Positions 1 to 10,191 of a DNA stretch of 64,000 nucleotides are shown here, piece by piece (position 1 is the first letter of the stretch; the number at the start of each line of letters is the position of its first letter). This DNA is from Crithidia sp. LVH-60A (Eukaryota > Euglenozoa > Kinetoplastea > Trypanosomatida > Trypanosomatidae), in assembly GCA_030078075.1 (NCBI GenBank), contig CP119672.1, forward strand, positions 744,001 to 808,000, read 5' to 3'. The position numbers were made by a program, and so were the translations under genes. The notes beneath the pieces are model-generated. The model ran no database searches. It saw only the letters and a list, made by a program, of their open reading frames with translations, and was not told the DNA's origin.

Positions 1-329
1 CCCATGGCGGCCTCCTGCGCGTAGGTGACGTAGAGCATGCCGTCGTCGGCCTGCTTGCACGCGTCGTGCAGCTCGCCGAGCGTGGTGGTGGGTGCCACGG
101 CGCACTCGGCGACGGACAGCGCCACCGCCTTCTTCGCGCTGACGCCGTCGAAGCGGCGCACGGCACTGGTCAGCTGCGCCACCGTGGCGTCGCGCGGCAG
201 CACGCTGAAGTGCACCTTGCCGCCCAGCGCGCTCTCCACCACCACCGGCACGCCGCAGCCGCCGGCGCGCAGGCTGGCGCACTTCGCCACGCGCTCCTCC
301 ACGCGGGTCGACGACACGTAGGCGGACAT
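1..329 (-). CDS. ATG8-like: g1: ATG8-like precursor, class A, 3' end cut by window
   Basis: The gene starts at the conserved M-S-A-Y-V-S-S at 329 and runs off the left edge just after the codons for A-A-M-G, so the tail after the glycine is not visible. The core is class A: Arg9, the R-A-G-G-C-G loop at 21-26, and T-S-A-V-R-R-F-D-G at 54-62. Product and family reasoning are given under g7. Confidence 0.8.
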   Translation of the reverse strand, partial: MSAYVSSTRVEERVAKCASLRAGGCGVPVVVESALGGKVHFSVLPRDATVAQLTSAVRRFDGVSAKKAVALSVAECAVAPTTTLGELHDACKQADDGMLYVTYAQEAAM

Positions 330-1244
330 GGTGCTTGGGAAGGGTGTGGGGTGTGGGTGGTGTGAGTGGGTGTGCTCGTGAGAGGGAGGAGGCGGGCGTG
401 TGTGTGTGTGTCGGGGGGACGCGGATGGAGGTGTGTGTTAGCTGTGCGCGGGGGAGTGCGTGCGTGCGTTGGACCGAGGAGGGCAGAGCGGGCGGAGGGA
501 GCGAGAGAGAGGGAGGGTGGGAAGGAGCGCGGCAGGGAGGCGGGGAGGAGGAGGAGAGGGAGCGAGCCGGACAGGGTGGCTGCGCTGGCCTGGCGGTGCG
601 GGAGCCAGTGGGAGGGTCGCGGCCCGGCGCGTTGCACGCAGCGGCCACGCGGGAGGGAGAAAGAGAAAGAGAGAGAGAGAGAGAGATCGGCACCGCAGCA
701 CGCGGCGGCGGCAGCGGCGGCTTCGGCACGCCTGCTTGCGCGAAGCCGCACACCGCTGGCTTACTTACTTGCTTGCTTGCTTTGTGTCTTCGGTAGGTGT
801 CTCGCGCACACGCGCCGCCGGTCGACGCGGACGTCAGGGGCGGACGCGGCACGCACACGCGTCGGAGGGGCGAACAGAGGCCAAGGCACAGACACACAGA
901 AAGGAGAAGGCGAGAAACGGGAATGAGCGCTGTGCACACGCTTAGGCGGGGGAGAGAGGGTGGGGACCGTGCGGTGTTCACAGCGACGGCGGCACCACGC
1001 AGGCGGCCCCGGCAGAGAAGAACAAATAAAAAAATAAAAAAAAAAAACCAGAAGATAAGCGGTGTGCACATGAGGGGTAACCAGGCTGGTAGAAATAACA
1101 AAAGCATAAAACAGAAAAAGAGGGAATTCCGGTTAAGGCAGAGAAAGAAGAAAGGATGGGATGCAAGAGTGCGGGCCGCCGGGAGCGGCAGTCTGTGCGT
1201 GCACGTTGGTGGGGCACCGGCGGTGCTCTTCCACGTATGCGGTC

Positions 1245-1632
1245 TTACATGGACGCGTCGGAGTTCCACTTGTTGTTCCAGCCGCACATGTCGGAGGTAG
1301 CCGCCCATGGCGGCCTCCTGCGCGTAGGTGACGTAGAGCATGCCGTCGTCGGCCTGCTTGCACGCGTCGTGCAGCTCGCCGAGCGTGGTGGTGGGTGCCA
1401 CGGCGCACTCGGCGACGGACAGCGCCACCGCCTTCTTCGCGCTGACGCCGTCGAAGCGGCGCACGGCACTGGTCAGCTGCGCCACCGTGGCGTCGCGCGG
1501 CAGCACGCTGAAGTGCACCTTGCCGCCCAGCGCGCTCTCCACCACCACCGGCACGCCGCAGCCGCCGGCGCGCAGGCTGGCGCACTTCGCCACGCGCTCC
1601 TCCACGCGGGTCGACGACACGTAGGCGGACAT
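1245..1632 (-). CDS. ATG8-like: g2: ATG8-like precursor, class A, tail frameshifted
   Basis: The core is identical to g7 through Gly110. One extra base near 1293 (c-g-g-a-g-g where g4, g6 and g7 have c-g-a-g-g) shifts the frame two codons after the glycine. The coordinates follow homology to the usual tail stop at 1245. In the actual frame no stop is met before the window edge, so a translated product would carry a very long low-complexity extension. If an ATG4-type protease cuts after Gly110, the mature modifier would be unchanged. A consensus error is also possible. Confidence 0.75.
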
Positions 1633-2541
1633 GGTGCTTGGGAAGGGTGTGGGGTGTGGGGTGTGTGAGTGGGTGTGCTCGTGAGAGGGAGGAGGCGGGC
1701 GTGTGTGTGTGTGTCGGGGGGACGCGGATGGAGGTGTGTGTTAGCTGTGCGCGGGGGAGTGCGTGCGTGCGTTGGACCGAGGAGGGCAGAGCGGGCGGAG
1801 GGAGCGAGAGAGAGGGAGGGTGGGAAGGAGCGCGGCAGGGAGGCGGGGAGGAGGAGGAGAGGGAGCGAGCCGGACAGGGTGGCTGCGCTGGCCTGGCGGT
1901 GCGGGAGCCAGTGGGAGGGTCGCGGCCCGGCGCGTTGCACGCAGCGGCCACGCAGGAGGGAGAAAGAGAGAGAGAGAGAGAGAGAGAGATCGGCACCGCA
2001 GCACGCGGCGGCGGCTTCGGCACGCCCGCTTGCGCGAAGCCGCACACCGCTGGCTTACTTACTTGCTTGCTTGCTTTGTGTCTTCGGTAGGTGTCTCGCG
2101 CACACGCGCCGCCGGTCGACGCGGACGTCAGGGGCGGACGCGGCACGCACACGCGTCGGAGGGGCGAACAGAGGCCAAGGCACAGACACACAGAAAGGAG
2201 AAGGCGAGAAACGGGAATGAGCGCTGTGCACACGCTTAGGCGGGGGAGAGAGGGTGGGGACCGTGCGGCGTTCACAGCGACGGCGGCACCACGCAGGCGG
2301 CCCCGGCAGAGAAGAACAAATAAAAAAATAAAAAAAGGAAAACAAGAAGATAAGCGGTGTGCACATGAGGGGTAACCAGGCTGGTAGAAATAACAAAAGC
2401 ATAAAACAGAAAAAGAGGGAATTCCGGTTAAGGCAGTGAAAGAAGAAAGGATGGGATGCAAGAGTGCGGGCCGCCGGGAGCGGCAGTCTGTGCGTGCACG
2501 TTGGTGGGGCACCGGCGGTGCTCTTCCACGTATGCGTTGTC

Positions 2542-2941
2542 TTATGAGGACGCGTCCGGAGTTCCGAAGGACTTGTAGTTCGCAATGCCGCAGCATGTCG
2601 GAGGAGTAGGCGCCCATGGCGGCCTCCTGCGCGTAGGTGACGTAGAGCATGCCGTCGTCGGCCTGCTTGCACGCGTCGTGCAGCTCGCCGAGCGTGGTGG
2701 TGGGTGCCACGGCGCACTCGGCGACGGACAGCGCCACCGCCTTCTTCGCGCTGACGCCGTCGAAGCGGCGCACGGCACTGGTCAGCTGCGCCACCGTGGC
2801 GTCGCGCGGCAGCACGCTGAAGTGCACCTTGCCGCCCAGCGCGCTCTCCACCACCACCGGCACGCCGCAGCCGCCGGCGCGCAGGCTGGCGCACTTCGCC
2901 ACGCGCTCCTCCACGCGGGTCGACGACACGTAGGCGGACAT
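2542..2941 (-). CDS. ATG8-like: g3: ATG8-like precursor, class A with a distinct tail, frameshifted
   Basis: The core is identical to other class A copies through Gly110. The tail is unlike g4/g6/g7. It begins A-Y-S-S-D-M, and after one extra base near 2593 the neighbouring frame reads C-G-I-A-N-Y-K-S-F-G-T-P-D-A-S-S and stops at 2542. In the start-codon frame the reading continues open to 1133, which is not credible as protein. The D-M-C-G element recurs in the g7 tail, which supports a former continuous tail. Flanking untranslated sequence on both sides matches the other class A units. Confidence 0.72.
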
Positions 2942-3843
2942 GGTGCTTGGGAAGGGTGTGGGGTGTGGGGTGTGTGAGTGGGTGTGCTCGTGAGAGGGAG
3001 GAGACGGGCGTGTGTGTGTGTGTCGGGGGGACGCGGATGGAGGTGTGTGTTAGCTGTGCGCGGGGGAGTGCGTGCGTGCGTTGGACCGAGGAGGGCAGAG
3101 CGGGCGGAGGGAGCGAGAGAGAGGGAGGGTGGGAAGGAGCGCGGCAGGGAGGCGGGGAGGAGGAGGAGAGGGAGCGAGCCGGACAGGGTGGCTGCGCTGG
3201 CCTGGCGGTGCGGGAGCCAGTGGGAGGGTCGCGGCCCGGCGCGTTGCACGCAGCGGCCACGCGGGAGGGAGAAAGAAAGAGAGAGAGAGAGAGATCGGCA
3301 CCGCAGCACGCGGCGGCGGCTTCGGCACGCCTGCTTGCGCGAAGCCGCACACCGCTGGCTTGCTTACTTGCTTGCTTGCTTTGTGTCTTCGGTAGGTGTC
3401 TCGCGCACACGCGCCGCCGGTCGACGCGGACGTCAGGGGCGGACGCGGCACGCACACGCGTCGGAGGGGCCAACAGAGGCCAAGGCACAGACACACAGAA
3501 AGGAGAAGGCGAGAAACGGGAATGAGCGCTGTGCACACGCTTAGGCGGGGGAGAGAGGGTGGGGACCGTGCGGTGTTCACAGCGACGGCGGCACCACGCA
3601 GGCGGCCCCGGCAGAGAAGAACAAATAAAAAAAATAAAAAACAAAACAAGAAGATAGGCGGTGTGCACATGAGGGGTAACCAGGCTGGTAGAAATAACAA
3701 AAGCATAAAACAGAAAAAGAGGGAATTCCGGTTAAGGCAGAGAAAGAAGAAAGGATGGGATGCAAGAGTGCGGGCCGCCGGGAGCGGCAGTCTGTGCGTG
3801 CACGTTGGTGGGGCACCGGCGGTGCTCTTCCACGTATGCGGTC

Positions 3844-4230
3844 TTACATGGACGCGTCGGAGTTCCACTTGTTGTTCCAGCCGCACATGTCGAGGTAGCC
3901 GCCCATGGCGGCCTCCTGCGCGTAGGTGACGTAGAGCATGCCGTCGTCGGCCTGCTTGCACGCGTCGTGCAGCTCGCCGAGCGTGGTGGTGGGTGCCACG
4001 GCGCACTCGGCGACGGACAGCGCCACCGCCTTCTTCGCGCTGACGCCGTCGAAGCGGCGCACGGCACTGGTCAGCTGCGCCACCGTGGCGTCGCGCGGCA
4101 GCACGCTGAAGTGCACCTTGCCGCCCAGCGCGCTCTCCACCACCACCGGCACGCCGCAGCCGCCGGCGCGCAGGCTGGCGCACTTCGCCACGCGCTCCTC
4201 CACGCGGGTCGACGACACGTAGGCGGACAT
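3844..4230 (-). CDS. ATG8-like: g4: ATG8-like precursor, class A, 128 aa
   Basis: Complete copy with core and tail identical in protein to g7: Gly110, then G-Y-L-D-M-C-G-W-N-N-K-W-N-S-D-A-S-M. The frame stays open upstream of 4230 through the 5' flank. I start at 4230 because M-S-A-Y-V-S-S is the only start shared by all copies and the upstream frame differs from copy to copy. Its 5' flank runs into the corrupted patch at 4661. Confidence 0.85.
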   Translation of the reverse strand: MSAYVSSTRVEERVAKCASLRAGGCGVPVVVESALGGKVHFSVLPRDATVAQLTSAVRRFDGVSAKKAVALSVAECAVAPTTTLGELHDACKQADDGMLYVTYAQEAAMGGYLDMCGWNNKWNSDASM

Positions 4231-4660
4231 GGTGCTTGGGAAGGGTGTGGGGTGTGGGGTGTGTGAGTGGGTGTGCTCGTGAGAGGGAGGAGGCGGGCGT
4301 GTGTGTGTGTGTCGGGGGACGCGGATGGAGGTGTGTGTTAGCTGTGCGCGGGGGAGTGCGTGCGTGCGTTGGACCGAGGAGGGCAGAGCGGGCGGAGGGA
4401 GCGAGAGAGAGGGAGGGTGGGAAGGAGCGCGGCAGGGAGGCGGGGAGGAGGAGGAGAGGGAGCGAGCCGGACAGGGTGGCTGCGCTGGCCTGGCGGTGCG
4501 GGAGCCAGTGGGAGGGTCGCGGCCCGGCGCGTTGCACGCAGCGGCCACGCGGGAGGGAGAAAGAAAGAGAGAGAGAGAGAGATCGGCACCGCAGCACGCG
4601 GCGGCGGCAGCGGCACGCCTGCTTGCGCGAAGCCGCACACCGCTGGCTTGCTTACTTGCT

Positions 4661-4934
4661 TGTTTGCTTTTTGTTTTCCGGGGGAAAAAAAGGGGGGGGA
4701 AAAAAAAAAAAAAAAAAAAAGGAAGGTGTCTCGCGCACACCCCCCCCCGGTCGACGCGGACGTCAGGGGGGGGGCGGGCCCCACACCCCCGAGGGGGGAA
4801 AAAAAGAAAAAGCAGACAAACAAAAAAAAAAAAGAGAGGAAAAAAGGAAAAAAACCAATAAAAAGCCTTGGAGGGGGGGGGGGGGGGGGGGGGGGTTTAA
4901 GAGTTGGCAAGCCCCCCCCGCCCCCCCCCCCCCC

Positions 4935-4998
<64 letters not shown>

Positions 4999-5010
4999 GG
5001 TAAAAAAAAG

Positions 5011-5072
<62 letters not shown>

Positions 5073-5086
5073 AAAAATGGGATGCA
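4661..5086. other. Corrupted homopolymer-rich patch 1 (probable consensus failure)
   Basis: Long A, G and C runs replace the normal class A spacer between g4 and g5. Damaged fragments of the normal sequence remain (g-g-t-g-t-c-t-c-g-c-g-c-a-c-a-c near 4725; g-t-c-g-a-c-g-c-g-g-a-c-g-t-c-a-g near 4750). The unit length is preserved (1311 bp), which points to poor base-calling rather than insertion. Confidence 0.75.
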
Positions 5087-5166
5087 GAGAGTGCGGGCCG
5101 CCGGGAGCGGCAGTCTGTGCGTGCACGTTGGTGGGGCACCGGCGGTGCTCTTCCACGTATGCGGTG

Positions 5167-5541
5167 TTACATGGAGGGTTCTCCTTTTTTTCTTAGCTTG
5201 CATGCACTGTCGCCTGGAGTTTGTCCCTCGGCGTAGGTGACGTAGAGCATGCCGTCGTCGGCCTGCTTGCACGCGTCGTGCAGCTCGCCGAGCGTGGTGG
5301 TGGGTGCCACGGCGCACTCGGCAACGGACAGCGCCACCGCCTTCTTCGCGCTGACGCCGTCGAAGCGGCGCACGGCACTGGTCAGCTGCGCCACCGTGGC
5401 GTCGCGCGGCAGCACGCTGAAGTGCACCTTGCCGCCCAGCGCGCTCTCCACCACCACCGGCACGCCGCAGCCGCCGGCGCGCAGGCTGGCGCACTTCGCC
5501 ACGCGCTCCTCCACGCGGGTCGACGACACGTAGGCGGACAT
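5167..5541 (-). CDS. ATG8-like: g5: ATG8-like precursor, class A core with replaced C-terminus, 124 aa
   Basis: The core matches class A up to Tyr103-Ala104. From there the protein reads E-G-Q-T-P-G-D-S-A-C-K-L-R-K-K-G-E-P-S-M, unlike any other copy. Aligned residue for residue, the Gly after T-P falls exactly at position 110, so the presumed cleavage glycine is kept although Q-E-A-A-M before it is not. The 3' flank beyond the stop returns to ordinary class A sequence for about 80 bp, then enters the corrupted patch ending at 5086. Only about 70 bp of coding sequence is exchanged. The preceding residue is Pro, so efficient processing is uncertain. Confidence 0.8.
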   Translation of the reverse strand: MSAYVSSTRVEERVAKCASLRAGGCGVPVVVESALGGKVHFSVLPRDATVAQLTSAVRRFDGVSAKKAVALSVAECAVAPTTTLGELHDACKQADDGMLYVTYAEGQTPGDSACKLRKKGEPSM

Positions 5542-6455
5542 GGTGCTTGGGAAGGGTGTGGGGTGTGGGGTGTGTGAGTGGGTGTGCTCGTGAGAGGGAG
5601 GAGGCGGGCGTGTGTGTGTGTGTCGGGGGGACGCGGATGGAGGTGTGTGTTAGCTGTGCGCGGGGGAGTGCGTGCGTGCGTTGGACCGAGGAGGGCAGAG
5701 CGGGCGGAGGGAGCGAGAGAGAGGGAGGGTGGGAAGGAGCGCGGCAGGGAGGCGGGGAGGAGGAGGAGAGGGAGCGAGCCGGACAGGGTGGCTGCGCTGG
5801 CCTGGCGGTGCGGGAGCCAGTGGGAGGGTCGCGGCCCGGCGCGTTGCACGCAGCGGCCACGCGGGAGGGAGAAAGAAGAGAGAGAGAGAGAGAGAGAGAT
5901 CGGCACCGCAGCACGCGGCGGCGGCAGCGGCGGCTTCGGCACGCCCGCTTGCGCGAAGCCGCACACCGCTGGCTTGCTTACTTGCTTGCTTGCTTTGTGT
6001 CTTCGGTAGGTGTCTCGCGCACACGCGCCGCCGGTCGACGCGGACGTCAGGGGCGGACGCGGCACGCACACGCGTCGGAGGGGCCAACAGAGGCCAAGGC
6101 ACAGACACACAGAAAGGAGAAGGCGAGAAACGGGAATGAGCGCTGTGCACACGCTTAGGCGGGGGAGAGGGTGGGGACCGTGCGGTGTTCACAGCGACGG
6201 CGGCACCACGCAGGCGACCCCGGCAGAGAAGAACAAATAAAAAATAAAAAAACAAAAACAAGAAGATAAGCGGTGTGCACATGAGGGGTAACCAGGCTGG
6301 TAGAAATAACAAAAGCATAAAACAGAAAAAGAGGGAATTCCAGTTAAGGCAGAGAAAGAAGAAAGGATGGGATGCAAGAGTGCGGGCCGCCGGGAGCGGC
6401 AGTCTGTGCGTGCACGTTGGTGGGGCACCGGCGGTGCTCTTCCACGTATGCGGTC

Positions 6456-6842
6456 TTACATGGACGCGTCGGAGTTCCACTTGTTGTTCCAGCCGCACAT
6501 GTCGAGGTAGCCGCCCATGGCGGCCTCCTGCGCGTAGGTGACGTAGAGCATGCCGTCGTCGGCCTGCTTGCACGCGTCGTGCAGCTCGCCGAGCGTGGTG
6601 GTGGGTGCCACGGCGCACTCGGCGACGGACAGCGCCACCGCCTTCTTCGCGCTGACGCCGTCGAAGCGGCGCACGGCACTGGTCAGCTGCGCCACCGTGG
6701 CGTCGCGCGGCAGCACGCTGAAGTGCACCTTGCCGCCCAGCGCGCTCTCCACCACCACCGGCACGCCGCAGCCGCCGGCGCGCAGGCTGGCGCACTTCGC
6801 CACGCGCTCCTCCACGCGGGTCGACGACACGTAGGCGGACAT
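6456..6842 (-). CDS. ATG8-like: g6: ATG8-like precursor, class A, 128 aa
   Basis: Complete and identical in protein to g7 and g4. The unit is 1301 bp from start codon to start codon, the same as the next unit. Small indels in the T-rich and GA-rich spacer separate it from its neighbours. Confidence 0.86.
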   Translation of the reverse strand: MSAYVSSTRVEERVAKCASLRAGGCGVPVVVESALGGKVHFSVLPRDATVAQLTSAVRRFDGVSAKKAVALSVAECAVAPTTTLGELHDACKQADDGMLYVTYAQEAAMGGYLDMCGWNNKWNSDASM

Positions 6843-7756
6843 GGTGCTTGGGAAGGGTGTGGGGTGTGGGTTGTGTGAGTGGGTGTGCTCGTGAGAGGGA
6901 GGAGGCGGGCGTGTGTGTGTGTGTGTCGGGGGGACGCGGATGGAGGTGTGTGTTAGCTGTGCGCGGGGGAGAGCGTGCGTGCGTTGGACCGAGGAGGGCA
7001 GAGCGGGCGGAGGGAGCGAGAGAGAGGGAGGGTGGGAAGGAGCGCGGCAGGGAGGCGGGGAGGAGGAGGAGAGGGAGCGAGCCGGACAGGGTGGCTGCGC
7101 TGGCCTGGCGGTGCGGGAGCCAGTGGGAGGGTCGCGGCCCGGCGAGTTGCACGCAGCGGCCACGCGGGAGGGAGAAAGAAAGAGAGAGAGAGAGAGATCG
7201 GCACCGCAGCACGCGGCGGCGGCAGCGGCGGCTTCGGCACGCCCGCTTGCGCGAAGCCGCACACCGCTGGCTTACTTACTTGCTTGCTTGCTTTGTGTCT
7301 TCGGTAGGTGTCTCGCGCACACGCGCCGCCGGTCGACGCGGACGTCAGGGGCGGACGCGGCACGCACACGCGTCGGAGGGGCCAACAGAGGCCAAGGCAC
7401 AGACACACAGAAAGGAGAAGGCGAGAAACGGGAATGAGCGCTGTGCACACGCTTAGGCGGGGGAGAGAGGGTGGGGACCGTGCGGTGTTCACAGCGACGG
7501 CGGCACCACGCAGGCGGCCCCGGCAGAGAAGAACAAATAAAAAATAAAAAAACAAAAAACAAGAAGATAAGCGGTGTGCACATGAGGGGTAACCAGGCTG
7601 GTAGAAATAACAAAAGCATAAAACAGAAAAAGAGGGAATTCCAGTTAAGGCAGAGAAAGAAGAAAGGATGGGATGCAAGAGTGCGGGCCGCCGGGAGCGG
7701 CAGTCTGTGCGTGCACGTTGGTGGGGCACCGACGGTGCTCTTCCACGTATGCGGTC

Positions 7757-8143
7757 TTACATGGACGCGTCGGAGTTCCACTTGTTGTTCCAGCCGCACA
7801 TGTCGAGGTAGCCGCCCATGGCGGCCTCCTGCGCGTAGGTGACATAGAGCATGCCGTCGTCGGCCTGCTTGCACGCGTCGTGCAGCTCGCCGAGCGTGGT
7901 GGTGGGTGCCACGGCGCACTCGGCGACGGACAGCGCCACCGCCTTCTTCGCGCTGACGCCGTCGAAGCGGCGCACGGCACTGGTCAGCTGCGCCACCGTG
8001 GCGTCGCGCGGCAGCACGCTGAAGTGCACCTTGCCGCCCAGCGCGCTCTCCACCACCACCGGCACGCCGCAGCCGCCGGCGCGCAGGCTGGCGCACTTCG
8101 CCACGCGCTCCTCCACGCGGGTCGACGACACGTAGGCGGACAT
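7757..8143 (-). CDS. ATG8-like: g7: ATG8-like ubiquitin-fold autophagy modifier precursor, class A exemplar, 128 aa
   Basis: Predicted role: a small modifier that ATG4 cuts after a glycine and that is then conjugated to membrane phosphatidylethanolamine for autophagosome formation. Sequence seen, in order: V-E-E-R-V-A-K (10-16, where ATG8 has an amphipathic helix), V-P-V-V-V-E (27-32, ATG8 x-P-V-I-x-E), F-S-V-L-P-R-D-A-T-V (41-50, ATG8 Y-L-V-P-x-D-L-T-V), V-S-A-K-K-A-V-A-L-S-V (63-73), T-L-G-E-L-H-D-A (83-90) and D-D-G-M-L-Y-V-T-Y (95-103, ATG8 D-G-F-L-Y-V-x-Y), ending at Gly110. An 18-residue tail follows. The core is slightly shorter than yeast ATG8 (116 to Gly), with a reduced N-terminus and loop near 33-38. 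Met, not the usual Phe, precedes Gly. No introns or signal peptide. One silent change in the Tyr102-Val region distinguishes this copy. The Leishmania ATG8A/B/C families are the closest named relatives I know, but I cannot assign which one. Confidence 0.85.
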   Translation of the reverse strand: MSAYVSSTRVEERVAKCASLRAGGCGVPVVVESALGGKVHFSVLPRDATVAQLTSAVRRFDGVSAKKAVALSVAECAVAPTTTLGELHDACKQADDGMLYVTYAQEAAMGGYLDMCGWNNKWNSDASM

Positions 8144-9057
8144 GGTGCTTGGGAAGGGTGTGGGGTGTGGGGTGTGTGAGTGGGTGTGCTCGTGAGAGGG
8201 AGGAGGCGGGCGTGTGTGTGTGTGTCGGGGGGACGCGGATGGAGGTGTGTGTTAGCTGTGCGCGGGGGAGAGCGTTCGTGCGTTGGACCGAGGAGGGCAG
8301 AGCGGGCGGAGGGAGCGAGAGAGAGGGAGGGTGGGAAGGAGCGCGGCAGGGAGGCGGGGAGGAGGAGGAGAGGGAGCGAGCCGGACAGGGTGGCTGCGCT
8401 GGCCTGGCGGTGCGGGAGCCAGTGGGAGGGTCGCGGCCCGGCGCGTTGCACGCAGCGGCCACGCAGGAGGGAGAAAGAAAGAGAGAGAGAGAGAGATCGG
8501 CACCGCAGCACGCGGCGGCGGCAGCGGCGGCTTCGGCACGCCCGCTTGCGCGAAGCCGCACACCGCTGGCTTACTTACTTGCTTGCTTGCTTTGTGTCTT
8601 CGGTAGGTGTCTCGCGCACACGCGCCGCCGGTCGACGCGGACGTCAGGGGCGGACGCGGCACGCACACGCGTCGGAGGGGCGAACAGAGGCCAAGGCACA
8701 GACACACAGAAAGGAGAAGGCGAGAAACGGGAATGAGCGCTGTGCACACGCTTAGGCGGGGGAGAGGGTGGGGACCGTGCGGCGTTCACAGCGACGGCGG
8801 CACCACGCAGGCGGCCCCGGCAGAGAAGAACAAATAAAAAAATAAAAAGGAAAACAAAAAACAAGAAGATAAGCGGTGTGCACATGAGGGGTAACCAGGC
8901 TGGTAGAAATAACAAAAGCATAAAACAGAAAAAGAGGGAATTCCAGTCAAAGCAGAGAATGAAGAAAGGATGGGATGCAAGAGTGCGGGCCGCCGGGAGC
9001 GGCAGTCTGTGCGTGCACGTTGGTGAGGCATCATCGATCTTCCGCGTGTGTTATCTT
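8144..9057 (-). other. Class A spacer (exemplar)
   Basis: Non-coding. Reading on the coding strand it holds a short 3' region, T-rich tracts (8827-8870), then GC-rich sequence, a g-c-a-a repeat (8575-8591), a CT microsatellite (8474-8496), a longer pyrimidine-rich block (8300-8382) and the presumed 5' UTR with a CA repeat. Equivalent spacers are 330-1244, 1633-2541, 2942-3843, 4231-5166, 5542-6455, 6843-7756 and 9439-10191. Long open frames across it are low-complexity and differ in frame between copies. Confidence 0.75.
8256..8382 (-). promoter_or_regulatory. Predicted pyrimidine tract and spliced-leader acceptor, class A (g7)
   Basis: On the minus strand a C/T-rich block is followed by C-G-C-G-C-A-C-A-G with the AG at 8257-8256. 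This would give a 112-nt 5' UTR. The same C-A-G sits at the same distance in the other class A units. The assignment rests on the known trans-splicing signal of trypanosomatids and has not been tested. Confidence 0.5.
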
Positions 9058-9438
9058 TCACAAATGGAAGTTCTGGGCACAAGTTAGGCCGCAGACATTC
9101 ATCGCAAAACCCATGACGGCCTCCTGCGCGTAGGTGACGTAGAGCATGCCGTCGTCAGCCTGCTTGCACGCGTCGTGCAGCTCGCCGAGCGTGGTGGTGG
9201 GTGCCACGGCGCACTCGGCGACGGACAGCGCCACCGCCTTCTTCGCGCTGACGCCGTCGAAGCGGCGCACGGCACTGGTCAGCTGCGCCACCGTGGCGTC
9301 GCGCGGCAGCACGCTGAAGTGCACCTTGCCGCCCAGCGCGCTCTCCACCACCACCGGCACGCCGCAGCCGCCGGCGCGCAGGCTGGCGCACTTCGCCACG
9401 CGCTCCTCCACGCGGGTCGACGACACGTAGGCGGACAT
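9058..9438 (-). CDS. ATG8-like: g8: ATG8-like precursor, class A core with distinct tail, 126 aa
   Basis: The class A core has one substitution, A108V, giving A-Q-E-A-V-M-G. After Gly110 the tail is F-A-M-N-V-C-G-L-T-C-A-Q-N-F-H-L with stop TGA at 9058. It resembles the class B tail (A-W-N-V-C-G-L-T) more than that of g7. The sequence just 3' of the stop also differs from g7 for about 30 bp before class A spacer resumes, so the exchanged block reaches slightly into the 3' UTR. Confidence 0.84.
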   Translation of the reverse strand: MSAYVSSTRVEERVAKCASLRAGGCGVPVVVESALGGKVHFSVLPRDATVAQLTSAVRRFDGVSAKKAVALSVAECAVAPTTTLGELHDACKQADDGMLYVTYAQEAVMGFAMNVCGLTCAQNFHL

Positions 9439-10191
9439 GGTGCTTGGGAAGGGTGTGGGGTGTGGGGTGTGGGGTGTGTGAGTGGGTGTGCTCGTGAGAG
9501 GGAGGAGGCGGGCGTGTGTGTGTGTGTCGAGGGGACGCGGATGGAGGTGTGTGTTAGCTGTGCGCGGAGGAGAGCGTGCGTGCGTTGGACCGAGGAGGGC
9601 AGAGCGGGCGGAGGGAGCGAGAGAGAGGGAGGGTGGGAAGGAGCGCGGCAGCGAGGCGGGGAGGAGGAGGAGAGGGAGCGAGCCGGACAGGGTGGCTGCG
9701 CTGGCCTGGCGGTGCGGGAGCCAGTGGGAGGGTCGCGGCCCGGCGCGTTGCACGCAGCGGCCACGCGGGAGGGAGAAAGAGAGAGAGAGAGGGAGAGAGA
9801 TCGGCACCGCAGCACGCGGCGGCGGCAGCGGCGGCTTCGGCACGCCTGCTTGCGCGAAGCCGCACACCGCTGGCTTACTTACTTGCTTGCTTGCTTTGTG
9901 TCTTCGGTAGGTGTCTCGCGCACACGCGCCGCCGGTCGACGCGGACGTCAGGGGCGGACGCGGCACGCACACGCGTCGGAGGGGCGAACAGAGGCCAAGG
10001 CACAGACACACAGAAAGGAGAAGGCGAGAAACGGGAATGAGCGCTGTGCACACGCTTAGGCGGGGGAGAGGGTGGGGACCGTGCGGCGTTCACAGCGACG
10101 GCGGCACCACGCAGGCGGCCCCGGCAGAGAAGAACAAATAAAAAATAAAAAAGCAAAACAAGAAGATAAGCGGTGTGCACATGAGGGGTAA

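Larger units (their letters stand above)
1..10191. repeat. Class A tandem array, ~1.30 kb units
   Basis: Eight start-to-start spacings are 1303, 1309, 1289, 1311, 1301, 1301, 1295 and 1373 bp; the last spans the unique insert at 10192. Each unit is one gene plus a spacer of about 0.9 kb. Spacer identity is very high apart from microsatellite indels and the corrupted patch. Confidence 0.92.

Noticed and set aside
37-321. Recurrent 94-codon plus-strand frame opposite each class A core
   Set aside because: Antisense shadow of the conserved ATG8-like core. It repeats only because the core repeats.
1133-2941. 602-codon minus-strand frame from g3 across g2
   Set aside because: It arises from the tail frameshift of g3 and the scarcity of stops in GC-rich repeats. 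It reads g2 in the wrong frame.
2055-3668. 537-codon minus-strand frame across g3
   Set aside because: Stop-poor GC-rich spacer and out-of-frame gene. The frame is not kept in sister units.
4661-5086. Poly-A/poly-G/poly-C tracts as retroposon tails or G-quadruplex elements
   Set aside because: Comparison with sister units shows damaged normal sequence of normal length, with no target-site duplications.
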